The notes beneath the pieces were generated by a model, which was not told the origin of the DNA, did not search any database, and saw only the letters and a list, made by a program, of their open reading frames with translations. A stretch of 64,000 bases of DNA from Tengunoibacter tsumagoiensis (GTDB lineage Bacteria > Chloroflexota > Ktedonobacteria > Ktedonobacterales > Ktedonobacteraceae): NCBI RefSeq assembly GCF_003967535.1, contig NZ_BIFR01000001.1, positions 4,959,001 to 5,023,000 of the forward strand. Reading direction: 5' to 3'. Position 1 is the first letter of the stretch; every line of letters starts with the position of its first letter. Shown here in pieces: positions 52,978-61,329 of this stretch. Made by a program: the position numbers and the translations under genes.

Positions 52978-53724
52978 TCAGACAGTGGCTTTTTCGGAAG
53001 GCGACGCTACCGTTACGGTTACGGGCAGACGAAAAGGTTTGCTAAAGCGGCGGCTGAGCAACATCGCCAGCGCAGGCCAACCATCCTTCCAGGGAGAGAG
53101 CTTCTTCTCTACACGAGGTGTGTAACTAATAGGAACTTCATAGATGGTATAGCCTGCTTGCAAAATACAACTGGTAATCTCTGGCTCAATCTCAAAACGA
53201 CGCCCGGTCATAGGGAGCGCATGAGCAATCTCACGAGGCATCAATTTATAGCAGGTCTCCATATCATGGATACGGCTTCCATAGAGCAGATTCGTCACAG
53301 CAGTCAGAAAACGGTTTCCCCACCGGGTGGTAAACTTCTGCTGCGAAAGATTGCGCCGACCATAGACAGCAATAGTCTTCTTACCCGTTTGAGCAACCTC
53401 TTCCCACTTCTGGACGAGTGCTGGAAGATCTTGCGGATCGTATTCCATATCTGCATCCTGTACGGTCACAAGCTCACCTGTTGTATGTGCAAATGCAGTT
53501 TTTAAACCAACTCCTTTGCCTTGATTGCGCTCATGACGCAAAAAACGATATCTTGAAAAAGGCTCCTGCTGACTCAATCGCTGCAAAATTTCCCATGTCC
53601 GATCAGTGGAAGCATCATCCACTACAATCACTTCCATATCGAGAGGAGTTGCTGCCAATTTGGTAAGTATAAGCTCAACGGTCTTTTCTTCGTTATAGGC
53701 AGGAACAACAATGGAAACACGCAT
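52978..53724 (-). CDS. Glycosyltransferase family 2 (dolichyl-phosphate-mannose synthase-like)
   Basis: 248 residues from the ATG at 53724, which has GAGG 9 bases upstream; the open frame continues upstream but without family sequence. VSIVVPAYNEEKTVELIL starts the GT-A fold, VVDDAST and VTVQDADMEYDP hold the metal-binding acidic residues, and GKGVGLKTAF is the nucleotide region. No membrane helices. It likely makes polyprenyl-phosphate sugar, which would feed the GT39-like and PIG-V-like enzymes encoded at 33.8 and 37.4 kb. Confidence 0.88.
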   Translation of the reverse strand: MRVSIVVPAYNEEKTVELILTKLAATPLDMEVIVVDDASTDRTWEILQRLSQQEPFSRYRFLRHERNQGKGVGLKTAFAHTTGELVTVQDADMEYDPQDLPALVQKWEEVAQTGKKTIAVYGRRNLSQQKFTTRWGNRFLTAVTNLLYGSRIHDMETCYKLMPREIAHALPMTGRRFEIEPEITSCILQAGYTIYEVPISYTPRVEKKLSPWKDGWPALAMLLSRRFSKPFRLPVTVTVASPSEKATV

Positions 53725-53913
53725 AAAGACAAACCTCACATTCCGAAAACAAACGGCAAACATGGTTGTGCTGACAAAAAAATAAATAACTGCACACCTT
53801 TGTAGACGAATAACGTGGTAAGTAGCAACAAACAGATGTATCTCTTCATAAATAGCGCGACAATAGCGCGACTCAAAAGAGACACTCTTCCGACTGAGTA
53901 ATTGCCAGGCCCC

Positions 53914-53942
53914 TTGTAGAACACCTATCCCTATGATACAAT
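53914..53942 (+). promoter_or_regulatory. Promoter of the MBL-fold gene
   Basis: TTGTAG (53914-53919), 17-base spacer, TACAAT (53937-53942). A transcript would start near 53949. Confidence 0.5.
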
Positions 53943-53945
53943 ACA

Positions 53946-53976
53946 ATTCGGGCGAGGACACTAGGTCCCCGCCCGA
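53946..53976 (+). promoter_or_regulatory. Hairpin at the 5' end of the MBL-fold transcript
   Basis: TTCGGGCG (53946-53953) pairs with CGCCCGAA (53969-53976); GGAC/GTCC extends the stem past one mismatch. It begins about at the predicted transcript start, so it would cap the 5' end of the mRNA, or act on DNA as an operator. Confidence 0.45.
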
Positions 53977-54002
53977 ACTTATGTGAGAGAGCAACAACAG
54001 TT

Positions 54003-54650
54003 ATGGAAATAACCTGGTTAGGCCACTCCTGTTTTCAGTTACGTGGCAAAAACGCCATTTTAATTACCGATCCCTGTAGCCCTCAATCTCAGCCCACGGC
54101 CCCCGCAGCGCTGAGCAAGATCAACGCCTCTATTGTCACTGTCAGCCATGACCATCCTGGGCATAATGCTGTTCAAAGCGTTGGCGGACATCCACGCGTG
54201 GTACGTAGCCCTGGTGAATATGAGATTAGCGATGTCTTGATCACTGGTGTTGCCGCCTATCATGATACCAAACGCGGTCAGGACTATGGTCGCAATACGA
54301 TCTATATCATCCATATGGATGATCTGGTGATCTGTCATCTCGGCGATCTGGGACATAGCTTACAAGAGGAACAGTTGGAGGAGGTCGCGGACGCTGATGT
54401 GCTTCTGCTTCCAATTAGTGGCGACCATACCATTAATGCAACTCAGGCTGCGGAGATTATCAGTCAGGTTGAACCACGAGTCGTGATTCCTATGCACTAT
54501 ACACCCAATGCTGAGGCAACTTCCCATCCTTTGCGCACGTTCTGTAAAGAGATGGGCATTGAGATTGTTGATCCGCAGCCGAAATTTGTGGTCACCCGCA
54601 ATACACTCCCTGCGGAAATGCAGGTGATTCTATTAGCAGCACGTCAGTAG
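54003..54650 (+). CDS. MBL-fold metallohydrolase (YtkL/UPF0173-like)
   Basis: 215 residues. WLGHSCFQL near the N-terminus, VSHDHPGHN (about 38-46) as a variant of the HxHxDH metal site, VICHLGDLGH (about 102-111) and VIPMHYTP (about 160-167) for the later ligands. Substrate unknown. It is on the same strand as pyrG, which starts 44 bases after its stop, so they may be co-transcribed. Confidence 0.85.
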   Translation: MEITWLGHSCFQLRGKNAILITDPCSPQSQPTAPAALSKINASIVTVSHDHPGHNAVQSVGGHPRVVRSPGEYEISDVLITGVAAYHDTKRGQDYGRNTIYIIHMDDLVICHLGDLGHSLQEEQLEEVADADVLLLPISGDHTINATQAAEIISQVEPRVVIPMHYTPNAEATSHPLRTFCKEMGIEIVDPQPKFVVTRNTLPAEMQVILLAARQ

Positions 54651-54694
54651 GCTAACATGGCTCATGACAAGGCTCCGTGTCTAAGGAGGAAGGA

Positions 54695-56368
54695 ATGTCG
54701 AAATTTATCTTTGTCACTGGTGGTGTGGCATCTTCTGTCGGAAAAGGAATTAGTGTAGCCTCCCTGGGGCGTCTCCTCAAAAACCGCGGAGTCTCGGTCT
54801 CGCTCATGAAGCTGGATCCCTACATTAATGTCGATCCCGGCACGATGTCTCCCTATCAACATGGTGAGGTCTTTGTGACCGATGATGGCGCTGAGACCGA
54901 TCTCGATCTCGGCCACTACGAACGCTTTACCGATGAACCTGCCTATCAGGCCAATAATGTGACGACAGGTCAGGTCTATAATTCGGTGATCAGTAAAGAG
55001 CGCCGTGGCGAGTATCTGGGCGGGACGATTCAGGTCATCCCCCATATCACAAATGAGATTAAATCGCGCATTAATTCGGTCGCTCGCCACTCTGATGCCG
55101 ATGTGGTGATTGTTGAGGTTGGTGGAACGGTTGGCGATATCGAGGGTGAGCCCTATCTTGAGGCGATTCGCCAGATGCGCAAGGATGTTGGCCGCCGCGA
55201 TATTATCTATATTCATGTTACTCTGCTTCCCTATCTGGGTGCGGCGAAGGAGCTCAAAACCAAGCCGACTCAGCATAGCGTAAAAGAGTTGCTCCGCGTT
55301 GGTATCCAGCCCGATGTGATCCTCTGCCGCTCCGATTATCCCGTAAGCGATGATATCCGCGAGAAGATCGCGCTGTTCTGCAATATCGAGGCGAAGGCCG
55401 TTATCCCCATGCCTAATGCTGAGACGATCTACGAGGTTCCTCTGACGCTTGAAGAGGCTGGCCTGGGCGAGTTCCTGGTCGAAGAGCTGGGTCTGAAGAA
55501 GCAGCCTCCTCAGATGGAAGAGTGGCGTCAGCTGGTGGCAAAGATTAAGCATCCTCGCCCCGAGGTCACAATTGGCCTGGTTGGCAAATATGTTGAGCTA
55601 CACGATGCCTATATGTCGGTCGCCGAATCGCTGCATCATGCTGGCTGGTTCCATGATGTGGATATCCATATCAAATGGATTAATTCTGAGGCTCTGGAGC
55701 AGATGGGCGATAATTATGAGGAGGCTCTGGAGGATGTAGCTGGCATTGTGGTCCCCGGTGGCTTTGGAAATCGCGGTATCGAGGGGAAGATTAAGGCTGC
55801 TAGCTATGCCCGACGCCATCGCATCCCTTATCTCGGCCTCTGCCTGGGCATGCAGGTTGCGGTGATTGAGTTCGCTCGCAATGTGCTTGGGCTAAGCGGA
55901 GCCAATAGCTCGGAGTTCGATGAGCAGAATCCCTATCCAGTCATTGATCTGATGAATACGCAGCGCAATATCTCCGATAAAGGCGGTACAATGCGCTTAG
56001 GAAGCTGGGTCTGCTGTCTTCAGACTGGTACAAAAGCCATTGAGGCCTACGGCGAGCCCATCGTCTTTGAGCGCCATCGCCATCGCTATGAGTTCAATAA
56101 TGAATATCGCAAACGCATGGAGAGCAACGGGCTGATCGTGAGTGGCCGCTCTGCCGACAATAGTCTGGTTGAGATCATTGAGATTGCAGATCACCCCTGG
56201 TTTGTGGCCTCACAGTTCCACCCAGAATTTAAGAGCCGCCCGACGCGTCCCCATCCACTTTTCCGTGATTTCGTTGGTGCCAGCGTCAAACTGCAAAACC
56301 AGCATACGCAAGAAGGCGCTCAGCAGGCTACTGCCCCAGTCCTGACCGAAAGCCATAGCAATAGCTAA
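54695..56368 (+). CDS. pyrG: CTP synthase
   Basis: Makes CTP from UTP, ATP and glutamine. 557 residues from the ATG at 54695, which has AAGGAGG 5 bases before it; the GTG at 54677 lies before that site. Synthetase domain: GGVASSVGKGISVASLG (P-loop), KLDPYINVDPGTMSPYQHGEVFVTDDGAETDLDLGHYERF, EVGGTVGDIE. Glutaminase domain: PGGFGNRG, GLCLGMQ (nucleophile Cys) and the catalytic His/Glu in QFHPEFKSRP. Ends in a strong terminator. Confidence 0.97.
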   Translation: MSKFIFVTGGVASSVGKGISVASLGRLLKNRGVSVSLMKLDPYINVDPGTMSPYQHGEVFVTDDGAETDLDLGHYERFTDEPAYQANNVTTGQVYNSVISKERRGEYLGGTIQVIPHITNEIKSRINSVARHSDADVVIVEVGGTVGDIEGEPYLEAIRQMRKDVGRRDIIYIHVTLLPYLGAAKELKTKPTQHSVKELLRVGIQPDVILCRSDYPVSDDIREKIALFCNIEAKAVIPMPNAETIYEVPLTLEEAGLGEFLVEELGLKKQPPQMEEWRQLVAKIKHPRPEVTIGLVGKYVELHDAYMSVAESLHHAGWFHDVDIHIKWINSEALEQMGDNYEEALEDVAGIVVPGGFGNRGIEGKIKAASYARRHRIPYLGLCLGMQVAVIEFARNVLGLSGANSSEFDEQNPYPVIDLMNTQRNISDKGGTMRLGSWVCCLQTGTKAIEAYGEPIVFERHRHRYEFNNEYRKRMESNGLIVSGRSADNSLVEIIEIADHPWFVASQFHPEFKSRPTRPHPLFRDFVGASVKLQNQHTQEGAQQATAPVLTESHSNS

Positions 56369-56391
56369 GCTCCACCGACAATCGTAAACAC

Positions 56392-56421
56392 AAAAAGCAG
56401 AGCCACGTGGCTCTGCTTTTT
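56392..56421 (+). terminator. Intrinsic terminator of pyrG
   Basis: Perfect 15-bp palindrome: AAAAAGCAGAGCCAC (56392-56406) / GTGGCTCTGCTTTTT (56407-56421), followed by ATTTT. One of the few hairpins in the window with a clear U tract. It marks the edge between housekeeping genes and the toxin island. Confidence 0.9.
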
Positions 56422-56452
56422 ATTTTCCTTTACGACCCTACCAACCAGTATC

Positions 56453-56500
56453 GGTTTTACCGGTCAACGAGCGGATAGCGTCACCGGACTGGACTACTAC
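56453..56500 (+). pseudogene. Rhs core remnant
   Basis: Sixteen codons read GFTGQRADSVTGLDYY, the signature of the Rhs repeat-associated core that precedes the toxin tip. The usual GARYYDP that should follow is replaced by unrelated sequence (VALNGD). There is no upstream Rhs gene, only the pyrG terminator 32 bases before. It is a scar of an Rhs toxin gene that lay here or was moved in with the immunity gene that follows. Confidence 0.75.
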
Positions 56501-56549
56501 GTCGCTTTGAATGGAGATTTACTAACTAGTCAATATAGGGAGAATGGAA

Positions 56550-56876
56550 ATGGGGCAAATAAAAATTACGTTCCCGTTCGAGCCAAAAGATACGCAAGGT
56601 CATGACCTTCAGTTGAATCAAGTGACAATTGATGTTCCGGATTATTCAATTTGGCATGGAGTGAGAGCAATTTACGAAAATGAGTATAGCATCTCGGCAC
56701 GAATAGTTTCTGATAATGAGTTTGTTATCCAGGCTGACAAAGGAGGGTTGATCACTTTAGCCAGGCATCTCTTGACCCTTGCTCAGGATGAAGTTCCATC
56801 CGGAGCACATATCCATTATGACAACGATAGTAACATTGATGATGGTTCCGTCTCGTTCGTTTTAGATAAAAAGTAG
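56550..56876 (+). CDS. Imm32-like immunity protein
   Basis: 108 residues from the ATG at 56550 (AGGGAG at 56537-56542, 7 bases upstream; the ATG at 56544 is too close). The C-terminal half, GGLITLARHLLTLAQDEVPSG then HIHYDNDSN, fits the Imm32 pattern of polymorphic-toxin immunity proteins: helix with LARHLLTLA followed by a beta-strand with H-x-H-x-D. It should bind and block a cognate toxin in the cytoplasm. It sits just after an Rhs core scar, and the next item downstream is a decayed toxin tip, so its partner toxin is probably gone. Confidence 0.65.
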   Translation: MGQIKITFPFEPKDTQGHDLQLNQVTIDVPDYSIWHGVRAIYENEYSISARIVSDNEFVIQADKGGLITLARHLLTLAQDEVPSGAHIHYDNDSNIDDGSVSFVLDKK

Positions 56877-56886
56877 GTTCTGAAAA

Positions 56887-57025
56887 AGTTTGAGTGGTAA
56901 AGCTGAAACAGTTTTAGCAAGAGCTTAATATCAAAGTGTATTCTGGAACAAGGACATCTCTTTTATTGCAAACATTTTGAAGTCAGGCTTGAGGATGTTC
57001 ACCTGGATATCGATTAGCCGATCGT
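56887..57025 (+). pseudogene. Decayed toxin-tip fragment (copy 1)
   Basis: A + strand frame reads SGKAETVLARA, stop (TAA 56926-56928), YQSVFWNKDISFIANILKSG, and so on. 56895-56921 is identical over 27 bp to 63428-63454 in the VHNC toxin tip at the right end, and similarity continues to about 56945. This copy lacks any start and has a stop where the other copy has Gln. The rest of the 347-bp gap up to 57223 shows nothing else convincing. Confidence 0.65.
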
Positions 57026-57223
57026 AAAGTGCTCTATGTGTTGGAAATACGTCATTTAAACCTTTACTAAAAAAGGAAGCCCAAGCATTGAAAACCATTA
57101 CTGGTACAACATGTTTGATGCTGACTTTGGAAAGTTTCATCACCATTAATATCTACAATTAATGTTTAATGTGAGGAGTCAGGGTAATATAATCACTCTG
57201 ACTCCTCACATAGAGAGTAAGCC

Positions 57224-58048
57224 GTGAGAAAATATACGATTCGAAAACAATTGCTTGAGGGAGTAAAAGCATTTTTAGAAAACTCAGCTTCTGCAGATAA
57301 GCGCGCAACGACCATTATACAACACTGTTATGACTTCTTAAGTACCGAAGAAAAACTACTGACTCTGGATGAAATGGTATGGCGCTTTCTGGCAGTAGAA
57401 TTATCTGATTCAGTCTTTTATCAAAATAAAACTTATCTACAAGAGTTATATGACATCCTCACTGGCAAGAAGTCACACAACTTCTCTAGATGTGTCTTTC
57501 AAGAAGACTATCAGTGCTACTTTACAAATGATGAAAGAGAATGGTTTACTGCTCTTGAAGAACTGGCTCATTTTATTACCTCTATCCCTTATGAAAAGGT
57601 TTATCAAATGAGAGGCCAGACTCATAAAAGAGAGGGCGATCGTACATCTGAGGAGAACAACCACTCAATGGCATTGAGCATTGACGAGATCGATGATAAC
57701 TATCAAACAAAAAAGGAACGTGTGGAATCTCTTTCTAAAAATTGTCCATCACCAGTATCAATTGGCGATGAAAAAATATATCATCTTCTTTTGCGCGAAA
57801 TTACAACCATTCTCACTGGATTAACCATTGGTAAAGCTGTTGCAGCCTTTGGGTATCCTATTGCTGATGGTTCTTTCAGTCGCTATGGAGATGTAGTCTC
57901 ATCAGGTCCTTTTAATATGACGGAGAATCTCCTATGGGCTAATAAAGCGTTAGAAGTACTGCTAGGAAAGCGAGCTCTCTTTCTTTCATGGCGATGGAGT
58001 ATAGATCCATTATCTGATACAGAATCTCTCCTTATCTCTATCCATTAA
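57224..58048 (+). CDS. Unrecognised 274-aa protein, candidate immunity or island cargo
   Basis: Starts with GTG at 57224; only a weak site (GAGAGTAAGCC) precedes it. No signal peptide or membrane segment. Two parts: residues 1-140 are rich in aromatic and acidic residues, and 175-274 contain a small hydrophobic helix (TTILTGLTIGKAVAAFG) followed by beta-like sequence. A Ser/Glu/Asn-rich linker joins them. The toxin/HINT remnant follows immediately after its stop in the same frame, as if the fragment was inserted there. I do not recognise a family. Confidence 0.55.
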   Translation: MRKYTIRKQLLEGVKAFLENSASADKRATTIIQHCYDFLSTEEKLLTLDEMVWRFLAVELSDSVFYQNKTYLQELYDILTGKKSHNFSRCVFQEDYQCYFTNDEREWFTALEELAHFITSIPYEKVYQMRGQTHKREGDRTSEENNHSMALSIDEIDDNYQTKKERVESLSKNCPSPVSIGDEKIYHLLLREITTILTGLTIGKAVAAFGYPIADGSFSRYGDVVSSGPFNMTENLLWANKALEVLLGKRALFLSWRWSIDPLSDTESLLISIH

Positions 58049-58360
58049 GTTGCCTGGACCCTGGTCCTCAGCACCAGCATCAGGTACAATTTCGAGATCC
58101 AGCAGGATCACACCTTCACGGTTGGTGATGGTAGCTGGGTGGTGCATAATTGTGGTGGTGAGGGTAGTTGGATAAAGAACCTTCCACAAGATCCAGAAAA
58201 ACTTCTTGAGCAAGGCTGGGAAGATGTAACTCACCCACAGGCTAAATTGAGTGGTAATAGTACAGAGTTTTTTGATCCGGCTACGGGCAGAAGAGTGAAA
58301 TGTGATCAAGGAGCACCAGGCAATGGAGAAGTATCCATTGAAAAAAGAGCCCTTTATTAG
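58049..58360 (+). pseudogene. HINT end plus toxin tip of a polymorphic toxin (orphan cassette)
   Basis: In frame after the previous stop, the sequence reads YNFEIQQDHTFTVGDGSW then VVHNCGGEGSW. This is the C-terminal end of a pretoxin HINT (autoprotease/intein-like) domain, with the splice-site VHNC. A ~60-residue toxin tip follows (WEDVTHPQAKLSGNSTEFF, DPATGRRVKCDQGAPG). There is no delivery part, no HINT start, and no promoter. It ends with TAG at 58358-58360 and overlaps the next gene by 38 bp, as toxin and immunity genes often do. The toxin family is not identified. Confidence 0.7.
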
Positions 58361-58793
58361 GATGCTGAGCCTGTTTCATGATGGTAAAATAACGAATATC
58401 TTTAAAGACAAAGACCTTAAAAATATTACATTTTTTGTAATATATATCCCTTACCTTGCAGAAATGATAGATGAGACCTATTCGTTTTTTACGCTAAAAC
58501 TTGTGGACTGTAATTTTCTATCTTTTACTTTGTGGTCAGATCCCCACAATCCAATGTTTAATGTAGATCATATACAAAAGTTTATCTCTCAAATGGGGAT
58601 CTCTCATGTCCGTGATGATGAAATAGATGAGTATATAACTCTTCGTTTTATTAGCGATTTGCCTTTTATGGGGAATGAGCAGATAGCACCAGGAGGAGAC
58701 CTGAAATTGCATGCCCAAAGTATTGAACTCTTCGATGAAAGGGGCTGCGAAGTCCCTTTAGAAATAATTGAAGAACTATCATCTAGTTTTTGA
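58323..58793 (+). CDS. Probable immunity protein for the toxin tip at 58.1-58.4 kb
   Basis: 156 residues from the ATG at 58323, with AAGGAG 9 bases upstream inside the toxin tip. Mixed alpha/beta with many aromatic residues and an acidic C-terminus (FDERGCEVPLEIIEEL). No signal peptide. The overlap with the upstream toxin frame and the typical size argue for an immunity role; no known Imm family is recognised. An imperfect hairpin (AGAG...CCCTC / GAGGG-CTCT, 58875-58904) follows as a possible terminator. Confidence 0.6.
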   Translation: MEKYPLKKEPFIRMLSLFHDGKITNIFKDKDLKNITFFVIYIPYLAEMIDETYSFFTLKLVDCNFLSFTLWSDPHNPMFNVDHIQKFISQMGISHVRDDEIDEYITLRFISDLPFMGNEQIAPGGDLKLHAQSIELFDERGCEVPLEIIEELSSSF

Positions 58794-59045
58794 AAATTTG
58801 GACCTTTTTCAGGTATGTTAGAACCAACCATGCCTCTTCAGGACCGATTTGGCGCAAGCAATATGATGCACTCTAGAGTAAACCCTCCAAAAAGTGAGGG
58901 CTCTTGCTAACTGGCTTCATATCGGTATCTGAATAGGTGCTTAAAAAATTGACATATGAGGAAGTCATCAATGGGCGAAAAAGTGGAGTTACACCTCATT
59001 CTAAAAAAACAGACGTTTTTAATTACTCCTCTATTTTCTTTATTA

Positions 59046-60655
59046 GGCATGGTTCAAAACCATGTGACACTTTTGAACAGTCAAACGACAAGAACAGGAT
59101 AGCCCAACGCGGCAAGCCAATCAGGCTGATCTTCGGTCGATCCTGTTCGTTGTAAAGGGGAGAGCCCCTCATGAAGTCCACGAGGTGCAATCCGATGATT
59201 CTGCCAAACAGCCAGCAGTGCAAGCATTCCTGCAGAAAGCGTGCGATGAACGGCCAAATGAGGCCGCACAATGCTGTGCCAATTTTCAACCGCACTGCTG
59301 GCTCGAACCGCTCGATCCCAAGCCGTAAAGAGAAGGGAAGCTTGCGCTTGCCACAGCGATGGAAGATCACGCAAGAGATCCTGGCTGCTTGGGCCAAGCA
59401 CGCTTCGCCGCTGCCATGCCCATGCCAGCAACGCGACGGCTTGAGAGCCCAACCGCGAAAGCGCCTGCTCCTGGCTGCCATCGAGCAGTCGGGCAAACAA
59501 CAAGGCATGAGGCAAGGCCAAACGCAGTTGCTTACTCAGCATCGCAAGGTGCTGCTGCAAGCCCGGTTGCGCCAGCATCGCCACCTCGTCGAGCAGGGCA
59601 ACGATGGTTTGCAGTTCCTGTTCTCGAAACGAACTGCTCATGATAGCCCCATCATGCAACACGACCACATCCAACAACGCATGCAACTGTTCACACAGAT
59701 AGCGCACCGCATCGGCAACCGATTGCATTTGAGCCAGGACGATGTGCTGTTGGTGCAGCGTTCTGCCCGATGGTCTTCCTTGAACGTGTTTTCCCGCCGC
59801 GACGCGTTCGGCTTGCCGTTGCAGCGCTGGCAGGCGGTCTTGTTCGGCTTTCACAGCTCGCTCAAGACGCCCTTGAACTTGTGCCGCGACGTGAAAGAGA
59901 TGCCACACATCTCTTTGATGGGTCTGGTCGAGTTCCAGATGGCTCAATGCGTCAGCAATGGCCCGGCCTCCGTCGCTGACGGTGTGAACGGGCTCAATGC
60001 CTTGTTCGCTCAACGACCACAACACCAGCGTCCAGCTTTCGCCATCGACCGCCACGGGAGGGATGCTCGCCCACACTTGTCCGCTGTGAACATCAATGAC
60101 ATTGAGATAGGCTTTGCCGCGCTGGCTACTGTATTGCTCATCGAGAGCCAAGGTTCGTGGTGCTTGTGCACGTTGTCGGTTCATCCACGCTTGCGCACGT
60201 TGCCCCGCATCTTGGATGATCGTGCAAATGCTTCCTATGCTGATGCGTATGCCATGCAACCGTTTGAGCGTCGATTGGATGCCTCGATACCTGGCGTGGT
60301 TTTCGATCAACAAGGTCAGAACCAGTGTGGCAAGCGACGTTTTTTGCTTCAGTGGGACCAGCGGTGCACCCATCGCTTCATGCAGCGCTTTGCGCCCGCT
60401 TGCCGCCCACCGATACAAGGTCTGACGGGACACCTGATACGTTCGGCTCAACTGACTCACCAATCCATGACGTGGCTGGGCCAACATCTGAGAAATGATA
60501 TCAACGCGCTGCTCAATCGTGCTACAATGATTCATGTTTCCTCCCTGAGAACGGTGTTGTTTTTTTTTGTCAAAATCACCTTATCTCTCAGGGATTCTTT
60601 TTGTCAATCGTCGCGCTCATGTGTCACATGGTTCTCACTCCATTTGAACCATGCC
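59046..60655. mobile_element. Insertion sequence, about 1610 bp, with palindromic ends
   Basis: Left end GGCATGGTTCAAA + ACCATGTGACAC (59046-59070). The right end has the same two blocks inverted, GTGTCACATGGT ... TTTGAACCATGCC (60621-60655), with 10 extra bases between them. Each end alone also folds (CATGGTT/AACCATG; CATGGTTC/GAACCATG). A TA flanks both ends (59044-59045, 60656-60657) and may be the target duplication. It carries one transposase gene on the minus strand and interrupts a small island gene. Confidence 0.85.
59081..60535 (-). CDS. DDE-type transposase
   Basis: 484 residues, GGGAGG before the ATG at 60535. N-terminal helix-turn-helix (LVSQLSRTYQVSRQTLYRWAAS, about 25-46). Catalytic acidic residues are likely in TLALDEQYSSQRGKAYLNVID (about 130-150), HTVSDGGRAIADAL (about 185-198) and the Glu of SSAVENWHSIVRPH near 438. 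A long insert between the second Asp and Glu contains RDVWHLFH. I cannot place it in a named IS family. It is intact, so the element may be active. Higher GC than the surrounding island. Confidence 0.85.
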   Translation of the reverse strand: MNHCSTIEQRVDIISQMLAQPRHGLVSQLSRTYQVSRQTLYRWAASGRKALHEAMGAPLVPLKQKTSLATLVLTLLIENHARYRGIQSTLKRLHGIRISIGSICTIIQDAGQRAQAWMNRQRAQAPRTLALDEQYSSQRGKAYLNVIDVHSGQVWASIPPVAVDGESWTLVLWSLSEQGIEPVHTVSDGGRAIADALSHLELDQTHQRDVWHLFHVAAQVQGRLERAVKAEQDRLPALQRQAERVAAGKHVQGRPSGRTLHQQHIVLAQMQSVADAVRYLCEQLHALLDVVVLHDGAIMSSSFREQELQTIVALLDEVAMLAQPGLQQHLAMLSKQLRLALPHALLFARLLDGSQEQALSRLGSQAVALLAWAWQRRSVLGPSSQDLLRDLPSLWQAQASLLFTAWDRAVRASSAVENWHSIVRPHLAVHRTLSAGMLALLAVWQNHRIAPRGLHEGLSPLQRTGSTEDQPDWLAALGYPVLVV

Positions 60656-61132
60656 TAAACAATAAGATACAGTGTACAATTCTCACCGAAATTGTCCATG
60701 ACGACTATATTATACTGACACTTGCTGCTGAAGCCACATATATTGTATCTTCTACTCTTCAGAAGGAGAAAGCATTCTTTGAATTATTCTTTCAAAAAAT
60801 TGTTGATCTTCTCGATGAAAACATTGTGAAGCCTTTCTTAGGGGAACAGTTTATTGCAGCTACTATGGGTTCGGAATATACAACAAACTTTGAAGGCGAT
60901 CTTCGTTCAGCAGTTGAGGAGGAATCAAGCGAAGTTACGCAATGGATACTCCCCAAAAATAGCGGGGAAAACTTTTTTCCTTCTAAATTTTCTCGATATG
61001 AGAAAGAAAATACTATTATCTTCAGACGTCTTCCATACAAAGGATGAGTTTTCTTAAAAGGTAGAGACTTCTCACTGTGCGCTTATTTTCCCAGGTGCTT
61101 TTGGACTCTTCGCTATTGAATGTATTTATGTT

Positions 61133-61209
61133 GGTTCCTACCAGTCATAGAAAAAATACGTCGGAGGACTTCTTCGGTACAGCTCCGCTAAGTGGTGAAG
61201 AGCTCGAAT
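61133..61209 (+). pseudogene. Remnant of a gene like the one at 63535-63846
   Basis: 61133-61157 is identical over 25 bp to 63626-63650, and similarity goes on for a few codons (VIEKMRR-like). A separate stretch reading EDFFGTAPLSGEELE ends with TAA at 61207-61209. Nothing here is translatable as a whole gene. The flanks 61048-61132 and 61210-61329 hold no gene that I can support. Confidence 0.55.
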
Positions 61210-61329
61210 AAATGGCAAAATTTGAGCTTAGAATATTCGACCTTCACCGTTTAGTGTTGCTGTACGACTTCTTAACAGTGCATTTAATTTGAAATTTTGT
61301 AGATTTTGTTCATAGGAGTAAAAAGCCAT

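Larger units (their letters stand above)
58937..61047 (+). pseudogene. Small gene split by an insertion sequence
   Basis: Left part (58937-59045, GTG start, no clear ribosome site) reads LKKLTYEEVINGRKSGVTPH ... NYSSIFFI. Right part (60656-61047) reads NNKIQCTILTEIVHDDYIIL ... IIFRRLPYKG. Removing 59046-60655 without a duplication joins the two in one frame of about 166 residues. The right half is acidic and helical (KAFFELFFQKIVDLLDEN), compatible with another immunity gene. The stop is at 61045-61047. Confidence 0.55.

Noticed and set aside
53725..53997. Longer N-terminus for the GT2 protein
   Set aside because: The added 91 residues resemble no GT2 sequence, while ATG 53724 has a GAGG site and begins the family's first strand.
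54662..55552. A 296-codon minus-strand open frame inside pyrG
   Set aside because: Antisense shadow of the conserved CTP synthase coding sequence.
56931..57146. A 71-codon minus-strand frame
   Set aside because: It overlaps the decayed toxin-tip fragment whose + strand similarity to 63.4 kb is clear; no ribosome site.
59171..60658. A 495-codon open frame on the + strand across the insertion sequence
   Set aside because: It is antisense to the transposase, which has a helix-turn-helix, catalytic motifs and a strong ribosome site; the + frame has no domain and low-complexity composition.
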